From the IMG/VR virus record IMGVR_UViG_3300036835_000259, positions 1 through 23,040 of that record: DNA of 23,040 nt; one strand, 5' to 3'. Below the pieces are notes generated by a model. That model ran no database searches and had not been told where the DNA came from. It saw only the letters and a list, made by a program, of their open reading frames with translations. Numbering within the stretch: the first letter of the stretch is position 1; each line of letters opens with the position of its first letter. A program made the translations under genes and the position numbers. The stretch is from a virus. Positions 22,790 to 23,040 of this stretch are shown here, one piece after another.

Positions 22790-23040
22790 GCGCTGACTGG
22801 CCTCCTCTCGTCGCTTGGTGTGCTGGTTGCGATGATGGCTTGAAGCTCGGAGACGGTCTGGCGCAACTCGGTGACGACCGTGGCAGGGATCAAGTCACCT
22901 GACAGGTACGCCTCGATGATCCACGGATCGCCAGGTGAGAAGACATGTCCGCAGCCACCCCTGTCTCTGCGGTGCTTGTAAATCGGGTTGGTATCCCGAT
23001 TGAACTTCTCTGGCCTGTCAAGGGCCTTGAAGGCGTACAG
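22786..23040 (-). CDS. Unrecognised head-region protein, C-terminal end (runs off window)
   Basis: Only the last 84 codons are visible; the start is beyond the right edge. The frame ends in a TGA overlapping the protease ATG. The visible part is charged with a motif IYKHRRDRGGCGHVF, then SPGDPWIIEAYLSGDLIP and a C-terminal helix TVVTELRQTVSELQAIIA. Genes upstream of the protease are usually the portal or a portal-associated protein, so this could be a portal C-terminus or a small accessory protein. The sequence alone does not decide it. Tight coupling shows it belongs to the same head operon. Confidence 0.6.
   Translation of the reverse strand: MYAFKALDRPEKFNRDTNPIYKHRRDRGGCGHVFSPGDPWIIEAYLSGDLIPATVVTELRQTVSELQAIIATSTPSDERRPVSA

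Noticed and set aside
1-23040. tRNA genes, CRISPR arrays, insertion sequences, attachment sites
   Set aside because: By eye I saw no cloverleaf-like sequence, no regularly spaced direct repeats, no transposase or integrase, and no terminal inverted repeats. The genes run almost without gaps.

Overview
The window is one block of a tailed double-stranded DNA phage genome (Caudoviricetes, siphovirus type). It carries the head and tail morphogenesis genes, all on the minus strand, so transcription runs from high to low coordinates. Base composition is GC-rich. Most genes have strong Shine-Dalgarno sites (AAGGAGGTG type) and junctions are tight, often ATGA or GTGA overlaps. The lambda-like head (gpD/gpE types), a very long tape measure with wall-degrading domains and a sugar-binding baseplate suggest a Gram-positive host, most likely an actinobacterium. 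The host is an inference; no host gene, integrase, tRNA, CRISPR array or lysis gene is seen.

Head region (23040 to about 17390, in order of transcription): the 3' end of an unrecognised gene, a prohead protease, a scaffold-like protein, a lambda gpD-type decoration protein, a lambda gpE-type major capsid protein, and three probable head-tail connector or tail-completion proteins (250, 184 and 200 aa).

Tail region (17371 to 1): an 89-aa protein, the tail tube protein, an HK97 gp10-like protein, a tail assembly chaperone pair joined by a probable -1 ribosomal frameshift at T TTT TTC (14935-14941), a 78-aa protein, and a roughly 2,616-aa tape measure with an M15-like peptidase and an SLT lysozyme-like domain. 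After these come a collar-domain fibre with HxH clusters, a 64-aa protein, an 1123-aa distal tail protein (Dit) that appears to carry about 800 residues of carbohydrate-binding modules between its two structural domains, a tail-hub protein, and the start of another minor tail gene.

The genes follow assembly order. The protease and scaffold build the prohead, gpE/gpD form the mature shell, and connectors close the head. The chaperones load the tape measure, the tube polymerises on it, and the Dit, hub and fibre proteins make the adsorption tip. No stretch over 300 bases lacks a gene. The two largest gaps, 16286-16430 and 13982-14101, are described. The first holds a very stable hairpin and a possible 28-codon ORF.

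The points most worth checking are the frameshift, the split Dit with duplicated sugar-binding modules, the hairpin just after the tail tube gene, and the two-enzyme tape measure.
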